64,000 nt of DNA, from assembly GCA_000711775.1 (NCBI GenBank), contig ARYC01001151.1, positions 45,844-109,843 on the forward strand, in the 5' to 3' direction. Both the position numbers and the translations under genes were made by a program. This document shows positions 45,970 through 57,260 of the stretch, piece by piece. This DNA is from Oxytricha trifallax. Lineage: Eukaryota > Ciliophora > Spirotrichea > Sporadotrichida > Oxytrichidae. A model generated the notes under the pieces. It was not told the origin of the DNA and ran no database searches. It worked only from the letters and a program-made list of their open reading frames with translations. Every line of letters begins with the position of its first letter. Position 1 is the stretch's first letter.

Positions 45970-46535
45970 CTTGTCTACAGATCTAAGAAATGATATTCAA
46001 ATTTAAGTTTATTGATTTCAATTATATACTTCTGTAAAACTTACTATTAAATATGGGCATCCTATAGGAGGTCAACCTCTTAGAAGGATATGGAGAAGGT
46101 TTTGAGAACTGGTTTCAAACTTGATAGATTGGTATCAATTTCTACTGTTATAGTTCCATATTTTTAAATTTAAATTGGTACGTACTTAATTAGGAGTAGC
46201 TCCTAAAATGCTAATACTTAATTAGGAGCTTTAATTAATGCTAGTACTTAATTAGGAGCACCCTAATTTTAATCATAAAATGACAAAATACCTCCTAAAA
46301 CAGTACGTACTTAATTAGGAACACCTCCTAAATTGGTACGTGCTATAATCAACTTATTATTGATAGTTAAAATGGTTACTTTCTCACCTATATTTAGAGC
46401 TGGTTCGTCTCTTAGCACTCATATATCTTCTATAATACTCTTAAAACTTCCCTTGAAACTTGTAGGCTTGGATAGGCTCTCATATAAGCTCTCAGTTATA
46501 GAGGCAGTTTTATAATTTTAAATTCAAATTTAAAT

Positions 46536-47958
46536 ATGAGCGCTAACATTTTAAGAAAAACAACAGCACTTCCATCAAACTAAATGAGACTTACCTTTGG
46601 TATCAATAAAAAGTGTGATAGCTGTGAGATGAACTCTCATAAGGAACTACCAGAGCTATCACTTGAGGTCTCTGTTATTAAAATAGAAATTAATAATAGA
46701 AAATAAATGGCAAACAAGTGTGTGGGAGACAGAGAGGAGGAGAAAGGTATTAATGAAATTCCTATAAAAACTGAAGAAGCTGAAATCTATTTTTGTGAGC
46801 TATGTGAGAGAGATTTTGCTCATAAATCAAGCTGGTACAGACATAAGAAAGAGCATAGAGAAGCCAAGCCCACTGTATACTTAAAGCAGATAAAATAGAT
46901 GGAAAGTATGACTGCTTAGAATGCCATAAGCAATACTCTCATACAAGAGACTTGAAGAAGCATCTATTAAAAGCTCACAAGAAAGATATAGAAGTTGAGA
47001 ATCATGAAGTTGAGCTGAAGCTTCTCAACAAAAGAAAAGTGAGGGAGCCTCTTTTAGTTGCTGAGCTTTAACAAGCATGCGAATCATAGTATGTGAGGAT
47101 TGCACGCAACCTCTTAACATCAGAGGTCACTAAAATCATGATTAAAATATAATACAAGAAAATTCCAGTACTTGCATAGATTGAATTAGATACTTCTCTC
47201 TAAAGCTACCTAATTCTAGAGGACTCCTATGACAAGAAAGTAATTAAGGATCATCAGTATGCTTAAAAAGTATATCCTTTCAACTATCTCCTTAGTGATG
47301 ATAAATATTAAATGGAGTTACTAATGAGTATTAAGTACTCACTCAGGCCAAGTTTAAAGAATGCAAATACTTAATAAAGCTAGATGCTGTTCTCCTAGCC
47401 AAAAATCATGTAAATTTCAGACTACCACTCTTTGAAATGACACTCAGAGATTTCAAAACTGATCAAAGAAATCATAGATAGCTTGCATTAATATCAACCT
47501 AAGCTATACAAGGTATCAAAGAGCTTCATAAGTTAGGCTTTGTTCACAGAGATCTCAAGCCTGAGAATATAATGTTGAACTTTTCACCAGCAAAAGTAAC
47601 AATTATTGATTTCAACAGAGCCTTAAGAGTGGAAGTATAAAGGCTTGGAAGTGTAATGGGAACTCCAGGCTATTATCTAGAAAGAGAAGACTGGAGAGAT
47701 GGAGACTTACAGTGGGATGTGTGGGATTTAGCAGCAATAATAATAAAATGTGATATGAATTGCTATGAATATTACTCTACAAGGTACGAGAAAGATGCAA
47801 GGCAAAGAATTAAGCAATTTATTGACAAAACAAGAGTGTCTCAATCAATGAAGCAAATGGCAGAGTCAATAATAATAAAACCAAACTCAAGATCAGAAAT
47901 CAATATAGTAGATAGAGTATTGGTTAAGTAAGATAAACTTCAAACCTCTCTCACATGA
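46536..47958 (+). pseudogene. TBE 57-kDa zinc-finger/kinase ORF (T8), two frameshifts
   Basis: ATG 46536 starts MSANILRKTTALP. Zinc fingers: CDSCEMNSH, YFCELCERDFAHKSSWYRHK and, after a frameshift near 46890, YDCLECHKQYSHTRDLKKHL. A second frameshift near 47345 precedes the kinase-like domain: VHRDLKPENIML with catalytic Asp, IIDFNRALRV (DFN instead of DFG), GTPGYYLERE and DVWDLAAIIIK. TGA at 47956-47958. The family joins C2H2 fingers to a kinase fold; the missing Gly of DFG may alter activity. Immediately followed by the right terminus. Confidence 0.85.
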
Positions 47959-48101
47959 TCCAAAAGTGCATTTTGATAGATTAATTTAACACATTTACTA
48001 TAAATTTCACTTTAAAACTTTTTAATAACCCCAATCCCTAACAAATTCCTTACAAATCAAAGCATTTATAATCCTCATTAAGGGGTTTTGGGGTTTTTAA
48101 T

Positions 48102-49019
48102 ACCTACTATTTATAGATGTCATTTTTAATTCTAAATATTTCTTTTAAATTTTTATAATAAATCTTTCTTTGCTTCATTCATAGAGAGCAACTTGCTTAA
48201 ACTTTCAAGCCAATTTAATTAGATTTAAATTATGGATAACAATTTTAATATTGTTTCTATTTTGCTTCTAAATTTGGAGGATTTGCTAAAAGTAAACATC
48301 TAAAAGAGGTAAGACGAGAAGCTTTAAAAAATTTGCGCCAAGTCTAAGATTTTGATTTCTATTTGATAAAGCTTCTCCTAATAAATTGTATAAATAATTA
48401 TATAAATCAATTGCTTACAAAGATCCTCCAAATTAATTTCGAACTTTATTATAAGTTAAATTTATCAGTAAAACGTAATTTGGAAGTTTTAGATTCAAAG
48501 AGTGTTTTATAACTTACCTCATAATAAAGATTATTCTTGATTTTTGGACCTTTTTAGAAAGAAAACTTATAAGGATAATTGTAAATAGTTAACTAGATCC
48601 ATTAACATTCATAAAATTTGTCAATATACAGTATTTTATGATGATTTATTATCAACTAGTAATGGTTTTACCAGAGAATATTATAGAAATTATTATAGTT
48701 TACACCTGCCTGAATACTATAATTATTAAAATAAACACACAAACAAACTAAAATAGATCGAAAATTTTGAGAATATAGGTATTACTTGGGTTAAGTAATA
48801 AAAATAATAATTTCATCAACTATAAAAAGGAGAGACAAGATAAAAAATGTAATTCGAAACTACATAAAAACCCCCTTCATGAGTCTTATAAACCTATTGG
48901 TACTAAGCTTGCTTGAGTTGTCAACTTATTTTGAATTATAATAAGTCGATTATGAGCCATCAATAAAATTGTTTTATATTTGCCCATTTTTGTTTATTAA
49001 TTATTATCCTTAGATATAT
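48102..49019. other. T7 intergenic DNA between T8 and T9
   Basis: AT-rich. 48230-48420 resembles the stretch between the 22-kDa and 57-kDa genes in T1 (2455-2600) and T8 (46020-46140), including GGAGGATTTGCTAAAAGT against GGAGGACCTACTCGAGGT. No gene. Confidence 0.55.
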
Positions 49020-49149
49020 AATCAAAACCTTAAAATCCCTTATTTAGCTTTTTAAGTGCTTTGATTTGTGGTCTAATTGGAGTTAGATGAGAAAACTCAT
49101 GTTTTATGTGAATTTAATTTATACTTAATGAGAATTATGCGAATTAATT

Positions 49150-51142
49150 CAAACAAAGTTTATTTGCTTGTCTTTGTTATATCTCTGGAATCTTGCTCTC
49201 TTTAGTGGCACAAATATTTCATCCAATGTTTACCTTGGATAAGAAGGAGCACTGATTATTATCATCTCAACTATCTTTTTTATTTCCTTGCATACATTTT
49301 CTTACTTAATATGCTTTTAAGCTAAACTGATTGATTATTTTTCAAACTTTGTCCCATAGTAAGCCATACTTTCCATATCACTCTTTAATATGAAAGCTCC
49401 GATTGCCCATACATCCCACTAAACAGAGACATTTATACATTTTTCTCTATGATTGGGAAGCATCCAGGTGTCCAAAGAACCTTTGCTAAGGTTACAATCT
49501 CTTATCTTAATGCTCTATTTAAATCTATAACAACTACTACTAAAGTGCAGAGGTTTATCTTAACATTTTCAGGCTTCAAATCTCAATGAACATATCCAAG
49601 TTTATGTAACTCCTTTATACTGTATATCATATTTGTGATAGTATATTATTCAATCATATGGACATCTGTTATGATTTAGATAATCTCTTAGAGTCATTTC
49701 ATATTTCTTAAGCCTTAATTCGATATAACCGTGACTAAAATTTTACAATTAGCTTAAGCAAGTTCTTGCAATCTCTTCTCTAAGTCTCTCTAAGAATCAT
49801 TTCATCGTTAGCAAACTCCTTTTGGCTGCTCATTGAGTAAAAATAGAGTAAGAATCCAAAATTAAATCAAATAATCAATCATTTATTCACGCTATTTTAA
49901 TATTAATATTTTTAATCTAATTAAAAAGCACGTATCTCGAAATTTTGATCATTTTGAGATACGTGCCAAATAAATATAATTAATTATTCAAACATTAAAT
50001 CACTCTATATTAATGAAATTAAGTATTTATCAAAATAAAAGTTCATTCTATTTATATTTTAAAGTATAATACATAATTAATAAATCATATAGAGATTACT
50101 GATTATTTTTAAAAATCTTAGTTTAATTTAGAAATAATTTACTAATATTATTCAATCTTAATTTATATTAAAAATGAAATTTTATTTTGATAAATACTTA
50201 ATTTCATTAATATAGAGTGATTTAATGTTTGAATAATTAATTATATTTATTTGGCACGTATCTCAAAATGATTAAAATTTCGAGATACGTGCTTTTTAAT
50301 TAGATTAAAAATATTAATATTAAAATAGCGTGAATAAATGATTGATTATTTGATTTAATTTTGGATTCTTACTCTATTTTTACTCATTCTTAAGTAGATA
50401 GCTGTAAAGATACATCTTATATGCATAATCATCAATTACAAAGAGTTTTGGTTTTGCAGGAATACTAATTTGCAATTAGTTATCAATTCAACTGCTAATA
50501 TTAATTTCATTTAATGCAGGTTCATAGCATTAGATTAGAAGCAAGCTAATATAGTGTTGCCTACCGGTTTATTCATTAATTCATTTAGTTTCTATCTCAT
50601 GAGTCTCTCTTGTTAATCTCTTTATGCCTCAATAGTAATTGACTTTCTCTTGTAGCAATAGCTTTTAAGTTTCTTTGTCTTGAATAAAGAACTCTCTAAA
50701 GTGATGCTTTAGCTTATGTTTCTTTGCCTTTTGCCGAATGTATATAGGACTCCATGAAAGTTGTATTGAAACCTGCTATCTACTTTATCATGCTTAAAAT
50801 TGATCTTAGTTCTATCAAAGTGTTTTTCTTTGATGTACCTTTTCAAGCTTGAATCAGTTGAGAAGAAATTTTAGCAGTCTTTACATTAAAATTCAATTAT
50901 TTTTTCTATTGATTGCTGTTCCTTCTCTTCCTCAATCATTGAAACTTATGTTTAACTGCTATTTCTGCACTTTATTTCTTATTTAAAACTTCAATTTCAA
51001 AGACCTCTGCTTCCAACTCAAGAGCTTTTAGCTTAACCTCCTTTTCAATATAGATTACTTATGGTTTCTTGGAGGACCCAAAGTTAAGCTATGATTATCT
51101 TGCTAGAGGAGAAACTGCTTTGCGATTCAAGCTAGTCGCCAT
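49150..51142 (-). pseudogene. TBE 57-kDa ORF (T9), split
   Basis: Starts on the minus strand at ATG 51140-51142 (MATSLNRKAVSPLARQSQLN), then EKEVKLKALELEAEVFEIEV; the zinc-finger part near 50680-50900 and the kinase part 49150-49830 lie either side of the foldback 49833-50386. TGA and frame changes are present. Confidence 0.7.
49833..50386. repeat. Foldback with nested hairpins
   Basis: Arms pair from TGAGTAAAAATAGAGTAAG to its complement at 50386. Each arm has its own hairpin in which GCACGTATCTC and GAGATACGTGC are 17-18 nt apart (49929-49967 and mirrored 50252-50292), so four copies of that 11-mer are arranged symmetrically. The rest is AT-rich. Confidence 0.85.
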
Positions 51143-51689
51143 GTTTAAATTTAAATTTATGTCTCAATTATTAAGCTCTAAAAACCTCCTTTGATTATAG
51201 TAGTTTTGTTTAGGAGTTGAAACTGCAAAAACAATGGTTGATTCTTAGGAGTTTGACATCATATTTATACTAAGTTTACAATTATAAATTTTCCAATTTC
51301 ATGTTTAATATTTTTAATTTTTGTACCAACTTAGAAAAAAATTTAGGTTGGTACTGTTACCAATTAGGTTTTTAAACATTTTGGAACTTTTCGATAAAAA
51401 CTTCATTAGTTTAAAACTAGGTACTAATAAAGTTTTTGAACAATTAAATTAGTACCAATTAAATTCAAACGGAATTAGTACCAGAACTAAATAAATTTAG
51501 ACAAATTTAGTACTAATTTAATGGAAACTAAATTGATAAAAATGAAGCTCCAACTCTTAATTTTGCTACATCTATTATCAGCTTTCTTCACGTATCCTTA
51601 CCAGGTTAACCTCCAATAAGATGCCCATTTATATAATACTAAGATTTTAAACAGTTGAATCCAGAACTCTATATATTAAAATTTGAAAT

Positions 51690-52470
51690 TCAATAAAAAG
51701 AGAAGGAACAAGGATTGAATCCTTAAGTAATGCAATGTAGAGGGTTGAAGTTTAAGAAATGATTTCAAGATTTAGAAGTAGAGAAGATTTCTATCGATAC
51801 CTCGCTCAGCATGGTAAGCATATGAAATATGCTTAATCAAAAATGTAGATTCCTTCCTTCCAACGATTATAGGCACCTAAATTTCATTCTTAAAAGCTAT
51901 TTTTTGTGAGAGAAGAAAGCCTTCAAAACAATGAAATGAAATTGATAGATATACCAATCTATCTAGATATTATAGTCACTAATCTCTACGAAGATGCGAT
52001 AAATGTTGGTAGTTTATCTTCTAACCAAGAAACAATTATATGACAAATTTGAAGAAGGAGCTTCTCTTTGGTGTTTTGGCACTTTAAGAGAAAGTTATCT
52101 CAGAGAGATCATTGAAGAAGCTCAGCAAAAACGCTACTCTATTTGTTCTGAAGATTAAAAGAAGCAAGGCATTCTAATTAGCGAGACCTGGCTTGCTGAG
52201 CTTAAGGAGCATCCATTCCGCTCTTTTAAGCTTTGACACATAATTTTATAGGGAAACCTGGAACTGCTATATTCCTAATGAAAGAATTTGCAAAGGTTCA
52301 GAGATAGAAAGTCATATGCTACTCATGAAGTGAGCAAGAGACTTTATTAAGATGTTTAAAAATCAGTTGAAATAAACATAGATGCAGGAGCTGGTACTAA
52401 GAGAAGAAATATGGGCCCAAGCAAGCCATAAGAAGAGGAGAAGAAAGAGAAACCAAATCCCTTTCTAGGT
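51690..52470 (+). pseudogene. TBE 22-kDa ORF (T9)
   Basis: Reads ISRFRSREDFYRYLAQHGKH (compare QRFRSKEDLHRYLVQQGIE in T8), then IDIPIYLDIIVTNLYEDAIN, TGA, and further blocks to the basic Pro/Lys tail near 52380-52470. Frames are broken several times. Confidence 0.7.
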
Positions 52471-52763
52471 TAATATAATATGTGAACTTATTCGTTAGTT
52501 TAAATCTAAAACTTATTTATAAACATTCATTTTTCCTTCTCTCGAGCAAATTGCTATCATTTCTTTGCTCATTCTCTTACAGCTGCTTTGAATCAAATCT
52601 ACTGTATTTAATAGGCAAGTCATGCATAGGATGATATTGCAACAGCTTATTGTAGTCACTCTTGATATAACTCCAGTAGAATTAAATTCCATTAAATTAT
52701 GGGCTGTAAGGAACGTTGAAAACAGGAGTAATGCTTAACTATTCATAAGCTTTCTTAGACTGA

Positions 52764-52831
52764 GCTAAAATTTAAAGAATCGCCAAATTATAATAATGAA
52801 ATACACAAAATACTTTTATACATTTCTAGAC

Positions 52832-52862
<31 letters not shown>

Positions 52863-53409
52863 TTCATAAAATGATGAAAGAAAAATCTAAAATTTCTCAC
52901 TTTGGGAATTTAGCTTAAATTACTTAGAATAAAATTATTAACAAGCATAACTTAAGACAATGCATGGAAAAATACTGATGAATCAACAGAAAAATGAAAA
53001 CTCAACAAGTTTTGACTAATTAAGATATCATATTCAAAAATCTTTTAACAGGAATAACAAGACCCAATAGAATATGAATAAAAGCAAAACATTTTTAGTA
53101 TCGCTATTTTAATTTGATGAGAATTGAGAGACATTTATGATTATAGATCATAAATAAAATGCAACCAGGTTATAAAAATTTCTGATCTATTTTTAATAAT
53201 TAATTGATGAATTTAATTATTTATCACATATTTTTTAAAAAATAGTAACATATGAATATTAAAATTAATAAAAATATAACTCTTACAAAAGCGAAAAAAA
53301 TCTAAAAATTTTCTCGCTTTGGGAAGTGAACAATTAAATGTTAGAGAATACATTATAAATATAATTTTTGATTTCTAATTTAATATCTGGCGAATATTCA
53401 AATTTTAGC
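52764..53409. repeat. Insertion with 22-bp inverted ends and internal hairpins
   Basis: Ends GCTAAAATTTAAAGAATCGC and complement of GCTAAAATTTGAATATTCGC. Inside are a TA microsatellite (52828-52854) and two near-identical self-complementary blocks containing AAATCTAAAATTTCTC and CTTTGGGAA (about 52874 and 53291). No target duplication was convincing. Confidence 0.65.
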
Positions 53410-54364
53410 ATACTCTTTAGACTATGAACTGAGAGGTTGTCAACAAATAGGATGATTTCTTGGTTGTTATACTTTTCTCTGAGCTAAAGTAGGAACTCTA
53501 TATACAAATCTCGCTTAATAGAGCGAGAGTGAATGACATAACTCTCCAAGCCTGAATCTTCACTTATACCAGCTAGAAAAAATTACAGAGTGACTACCTT
53601 TACTTTTAAGTCGTACGCTTGTTATTGTTAATAGCCCTCTGCATTTAATCATATTTTTATAGTTTTAATATTTACTATAAAATGGCACGGCAAATTCAAT
53701 CACGCACTTTACTCTGTTGAGAGTCTTGAAGGAAAAACCATTTCATCTAAAATATTGGCTATAGTCTAACGAGTGATACTCATGTCAGGATACAGGATAC
53801 TTGCGATGAAACATCACAGCTCGCTAGTTAAATTGAAAAATCGTTCAATACTTGAAAGTCTTCGGATTGCAAAGGTTAAGAAATGAGCCTAAGAGAACTT
53901 TTATTTTTTTGCAGGAAATTTTCAAGAACTAGAATTAAAATCCTAAAAAGCAATGAAATCTAACAGTTGAGGCACTCTTGTGGAAGTGCTTTGCTATAGC
54001 TGCATAATATAGTTGATTTGAATTAGCCTATAATAATACTCGTACCATACCTAATAAGTTAAATTTTATGAAATTGGGATAAGATTAAAATAAATATTAA
54101 ATTAATAAAAAATCTTAAATTAAATATGACGCTAAATAGCAAATGGGGTTTGATAAAAGTGGCAAGCGCTAAGCGTATCTTTTAGACACTCTTGTGATTA
54201 TGTTACTTGTGTGGCTTAGACATATCCAACGCTGTGCATTGGTGGTCGGTGCTTCATGATGGTGGTTGCCCTTGGTGATAGTCGGTGATAATAACTGTGT
54301 GATGCATTGCGAGTCGGAAAATTCGAGAGGCCCTGCGCGGAAAATTTGGATACCCAATTATGAT

Positions 54365-55688
54365 TTCTGAAGGGTCAAGTCGCATCATAGTATCGCCCCC
54401 TTGAATTATTATTCACGCCCTCCCTGAAGTCACTCTGCCAAATTTTTGCACTCGGCCTCGGAGTGAGGAAAATTACGCCTCAACGACTTAGGGAATCTTT
54501 AAATTTAAGAGTAGTTCCTCTCCCGCAACTCTTACAGAAGTCCGAAATACTATATATAGGAGGACCAATTTTTAGGGTGAGTGACATAAACCTGTATTTA
54601 GGTGGGGGCCTTCGATTTTCGAATTTCCTTAGGCGATCCTACGATGCCCTAACCCTATACGAATTAGCTGGGGGCCAGTGCAGTAGTTCATGGATGTCAA
54701 TGTTGTGGGTTCTCTAAGGGCTATAGCCCTCTTAGTCGTAACCACAAATGAAGCCCAGAGCTCGATTCGAGGATCGAGTGCGTCTTAAGTGTTTCTATAT
54801 CTCTATGATGGGGTTAGGTATTACAGCTAGATTTGAGCATACCCTCAATTGTAGTAAGACGTCGTTCAACGAAGCGAATGTTAGACGCTTGGCGAGGTCA
54901 GCGCTTATATATGCGATCGCCCAGGGTCATTATCAAATCATGAATTAGCCCTAAAGATTTTAGATACCTGTTTCTATGGAAAGATCATACTATACAAATC
55001 AAACATAGCCAAGCGTAAACCATCTAAGCACTTGTGATGCTATAAGGATTAGCCATTCGCTTAATCTCCTCAGCGAGGAGAGCAATTAAAATGATCATGC
55101 TAACGCACTCACTATTAGATCCAGCAAGAAATCTTGCAGTGGCGAGACTTAAATTACCTTGACAAATTAAAATCTCCTGGCAATAAACGATTCAGCAGGC
55201 ATTAAGGGATCTCAGCGAAATGCCTAGAACGCTCCACCTGTTACCGAGGTGTCAGCATAACCAAATCTCAACTCCGCTGAGAGGCTAGGGAACCCTCAAT
55301 ACCAGCAATCAAAGATCCTGAGAAAAAGACCCGGATATGGAGCCAACCTTGTTTGGTTGGACGATGGACACTTCTCTAGCGATAAAAACTATCGGGGGAA
55401 AATAGCCTTGGGCGAATAGGCTGCAAAAATCAGTGGCATTTCCCGGGCCTGCACTTTATTTCTCAAAGCAGCATTCGAAGCCATTGGGCATTCGATCTCG
55501 CTAGACCCAATTTATGGCAGAAGCATTCAGTTTCAGATTCAGTATGTAGGGAAATCCTAAACGATCGTGGCCGATTATCACTACTTATCTAAGAACTACG
55601 ACTCGGAGAAGCAGGGACTGATCCATGAATACATCAAGGCTTAAGGATAAAAAAAGGGATCAAAATTAGCCAGCCAACTATCGTGAAG
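54365..55688 (+). CDS. Tc1/mariner element ORF1, unknown protein
   Basis: Open for about 440 codons after TGA at 54362, with more than ten TAA/TAG as Gln, ending at TGA 55686-55688 after KLASQLS. Text includes LRESLNLRVVPLPQLLQKSE, NLYLGGGLRFSNFLRRSYDA, NANVRRLAR-like and RSALIYAIAQGHYQIMN, then a Ser/Asn/Gln-rich linker and a more ordered C-terminal part (PGYGANLVWLDDGHFSSDKN, AFEAIGHSISLDPIYGRSIQ). No ATG near the beginning, so the start may be mutated or lie at the Met near 54694. Codon texture continues in other frames just after the stop, suggesting a frameshift that once joined it to ORF2. No family recognised. Confidence 0.6.
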
Positions 55689-55732
55689 TACAAGCGCAAC
55701 AGCAAATTCACTAGCATCGACCGATTTTGACA

Positions 55733-56493
55733 AGCCACCTTTAGCAGAATATGGGGAAGGCTGGTATTATGGCAAGAAGTATCAGCAAGAATGCTTTGAA
55801 CCGCACAAAGTCAACTTCAGTAGCATGTGGCTTGAAGGAGCCAAGCCCCAGGAGTACATGGATTGTGTATTCCATGCGATAAATTACGCAGTGGGTTGCC
55901 GCTGTTTTATTTCACGAGCCGAAGTAATTCGCTTAATGAGGAGAAGAATGCACCTGACCTTAGATCAAGCTCTCACGTTCAAGCAATAAAACGGAATGTC
56001 TCTAAAACAGATGAGGGACATCGTTGCGGATGAGTACAATATATACACCCCAGAGCTCATATTCAAATGGGAATACAAAGTGTCAGACCTACCCCGTATT
56101 CGTTATGATATACCGAGACCAGCGCCTTGACATCACCTTTAGCCATGCGGTAACCTAAAGAAATGCGGAATGGGCATAGGCCTCTTCGACAGCGCTCGTA
56201 CCGGAATACTGCACACGAGCGCTGAGAAATGCACATAATTCTGGGATGTAGGTAATTTCCTGAGAAGCATTTACTCCATCAAGCTCTGGGTGTTAAAGCC
56301 TGACTCGTATGGCTTTGCCTTGAAGAATAAGTAGAAATTGCTTCTGCAGAGTATCATGACAGGAGGGTTATAAATGCAGACTCCTAGGAATGTTAGCACC
56401 AAGCTCAACAAAAAATCAAAGTCCAAGCGTCTGACACTTAGAAAGAAACATAGAGCGGACGCCCCTCCCACGCATCAACATCATTAGAAATGA
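55733..56493 (+). pseudogene. Tc1/mariner element ORF2, possible cysteine-peptidase fold
   Basis: Frame KPPLAEYGEGWYYGKKYQQE, then a motif with Cys and His, EYMDCVFHAINYAVGCRCF, ELIFKWEYKVSDLPRIRYD, then TGA (56128-56130), then the same frame goes on: CGMGIGLFDSARTGILHTSA, FLRSIYSIKLWVLKPDSYG, and a very basic tail (STKLNKKSKSKRLTLRKKHR) to TGA 56491-56493. The DCVFHAINYA block recalls the Cys-containing helix of papain-like peptidases and GILHTSA a possible His segment; that is resemblance only. The TGA in the middle suggests one damaged gene rather than two. TAA and TAG occur as Gln in both halves. Confidence 0.55.
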
Positions 56494-56701
56494 TGAACGT
56501 AGATCTATCTATCTTAATTTCCCTAATAATGTTTTGAGTTTATCTCTGTTCTTTCTTGCTGAGGCCACCGGACTCTCCAACAGTATAGTTAATCGGAAGG
56601 AGGCTATCGATTGCACCTATTGGCATTCGATTTGAGAGGTTGGATCCCAAGATAATTTGAAAAAAAAGATTATCGCATACTAATTACAATAATACGCTTA
56701 G

Positions 56702-57259
56702 ATGACAAGTGAGCAAAACCGAGTATCCTTGGACCTTCTCTAGAGGTACATCAATTCCAAGCAAGAGCTTTATGAGTCAACCCTTAGAAACGGATACTTA
56801 ATACCCCATGCGAAGTCATCCATCTTAACTTAAGACTATCTGCTCAAGGTTATTAGGGGCGAGCTATGGTGCCCGCTTTATAAGGACATTCGGCTGTAGC
56901 CTTGTGCGAGACCCCCGCCTAAGAAGATTTTACTTGAAAAAGTGCAGGAAACCGCAACGAAGATGCACAAGGATCTCGGCATTAGCAATTAGTATCAGCC
57001 AAATAATGCCTGCCTTTTGAGCTTGATTTCAACCTACTTCCCACGAGATGAGATTTTTGATAAAGGCTACTTGCCACCGGCTAAGCCAAATGCTCTCAAG
57101 ACTCTCAACTCGGTTGAGCTCCCTAGCGGGTTCCTTAAGAACCTCCCATCCTCGAAGAAGAAGCATCGAAAATCATGCCTTGCTCTTGCGAGAGAGCGTA
57201 AGATTGCTGCAAAGATGTAAAAGCTAACCGCCCAGAAAGAGAAACTGGTCTCACCTTGA
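56702..57259 (+). CDS. Tc1/mariner element ORF3, intact 185-aa basic protein
   Basis: ATG 56702-56704 to TGA 57257-57259 with six TAA/TAG as Gln and no break. Start MTSEQNRVSLDLLQRYINSK; middle SSILTQDYLLKVIRGELWCP and KILLEKVQETATKMHKDLGI; C-terminus strongly basic (SSKKKHRKSCLALARERKIA). It could bind nucleic acid. Convergent with the transposase, stops 1 nt apart, which favours its being part of the element. Not recognised. Confidence 0.7.
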
Positions 57260-57260
57260 G

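Larger units (their letters stand above)
44119..48098 (+). mobile_element. TBE transposon T8, 3.98 kb, structurally complete
   Basis: Left end CGAAACCCCAAAACCCC, right end complement of AAAAACCCCAAAACCCC. The inverted repeats extend about 80 bp with GCTTTGATTTGTAGGG-like text on both sides. Target duplication AAT (44116-44118, 48099-48101). All three genes are present without foreign insertions, so it is the reference copy for this window, yet each gene has frame breaks. Confidence 0.95.

Noticed and set aside
52870..53330. LTR-like direct repeats (AAATCTAAAATTTCTC blocks)
   Set aside because: The two blocks are themselves near-palindromic and lie inside an element with inverted ends; no retroelement genes are present.
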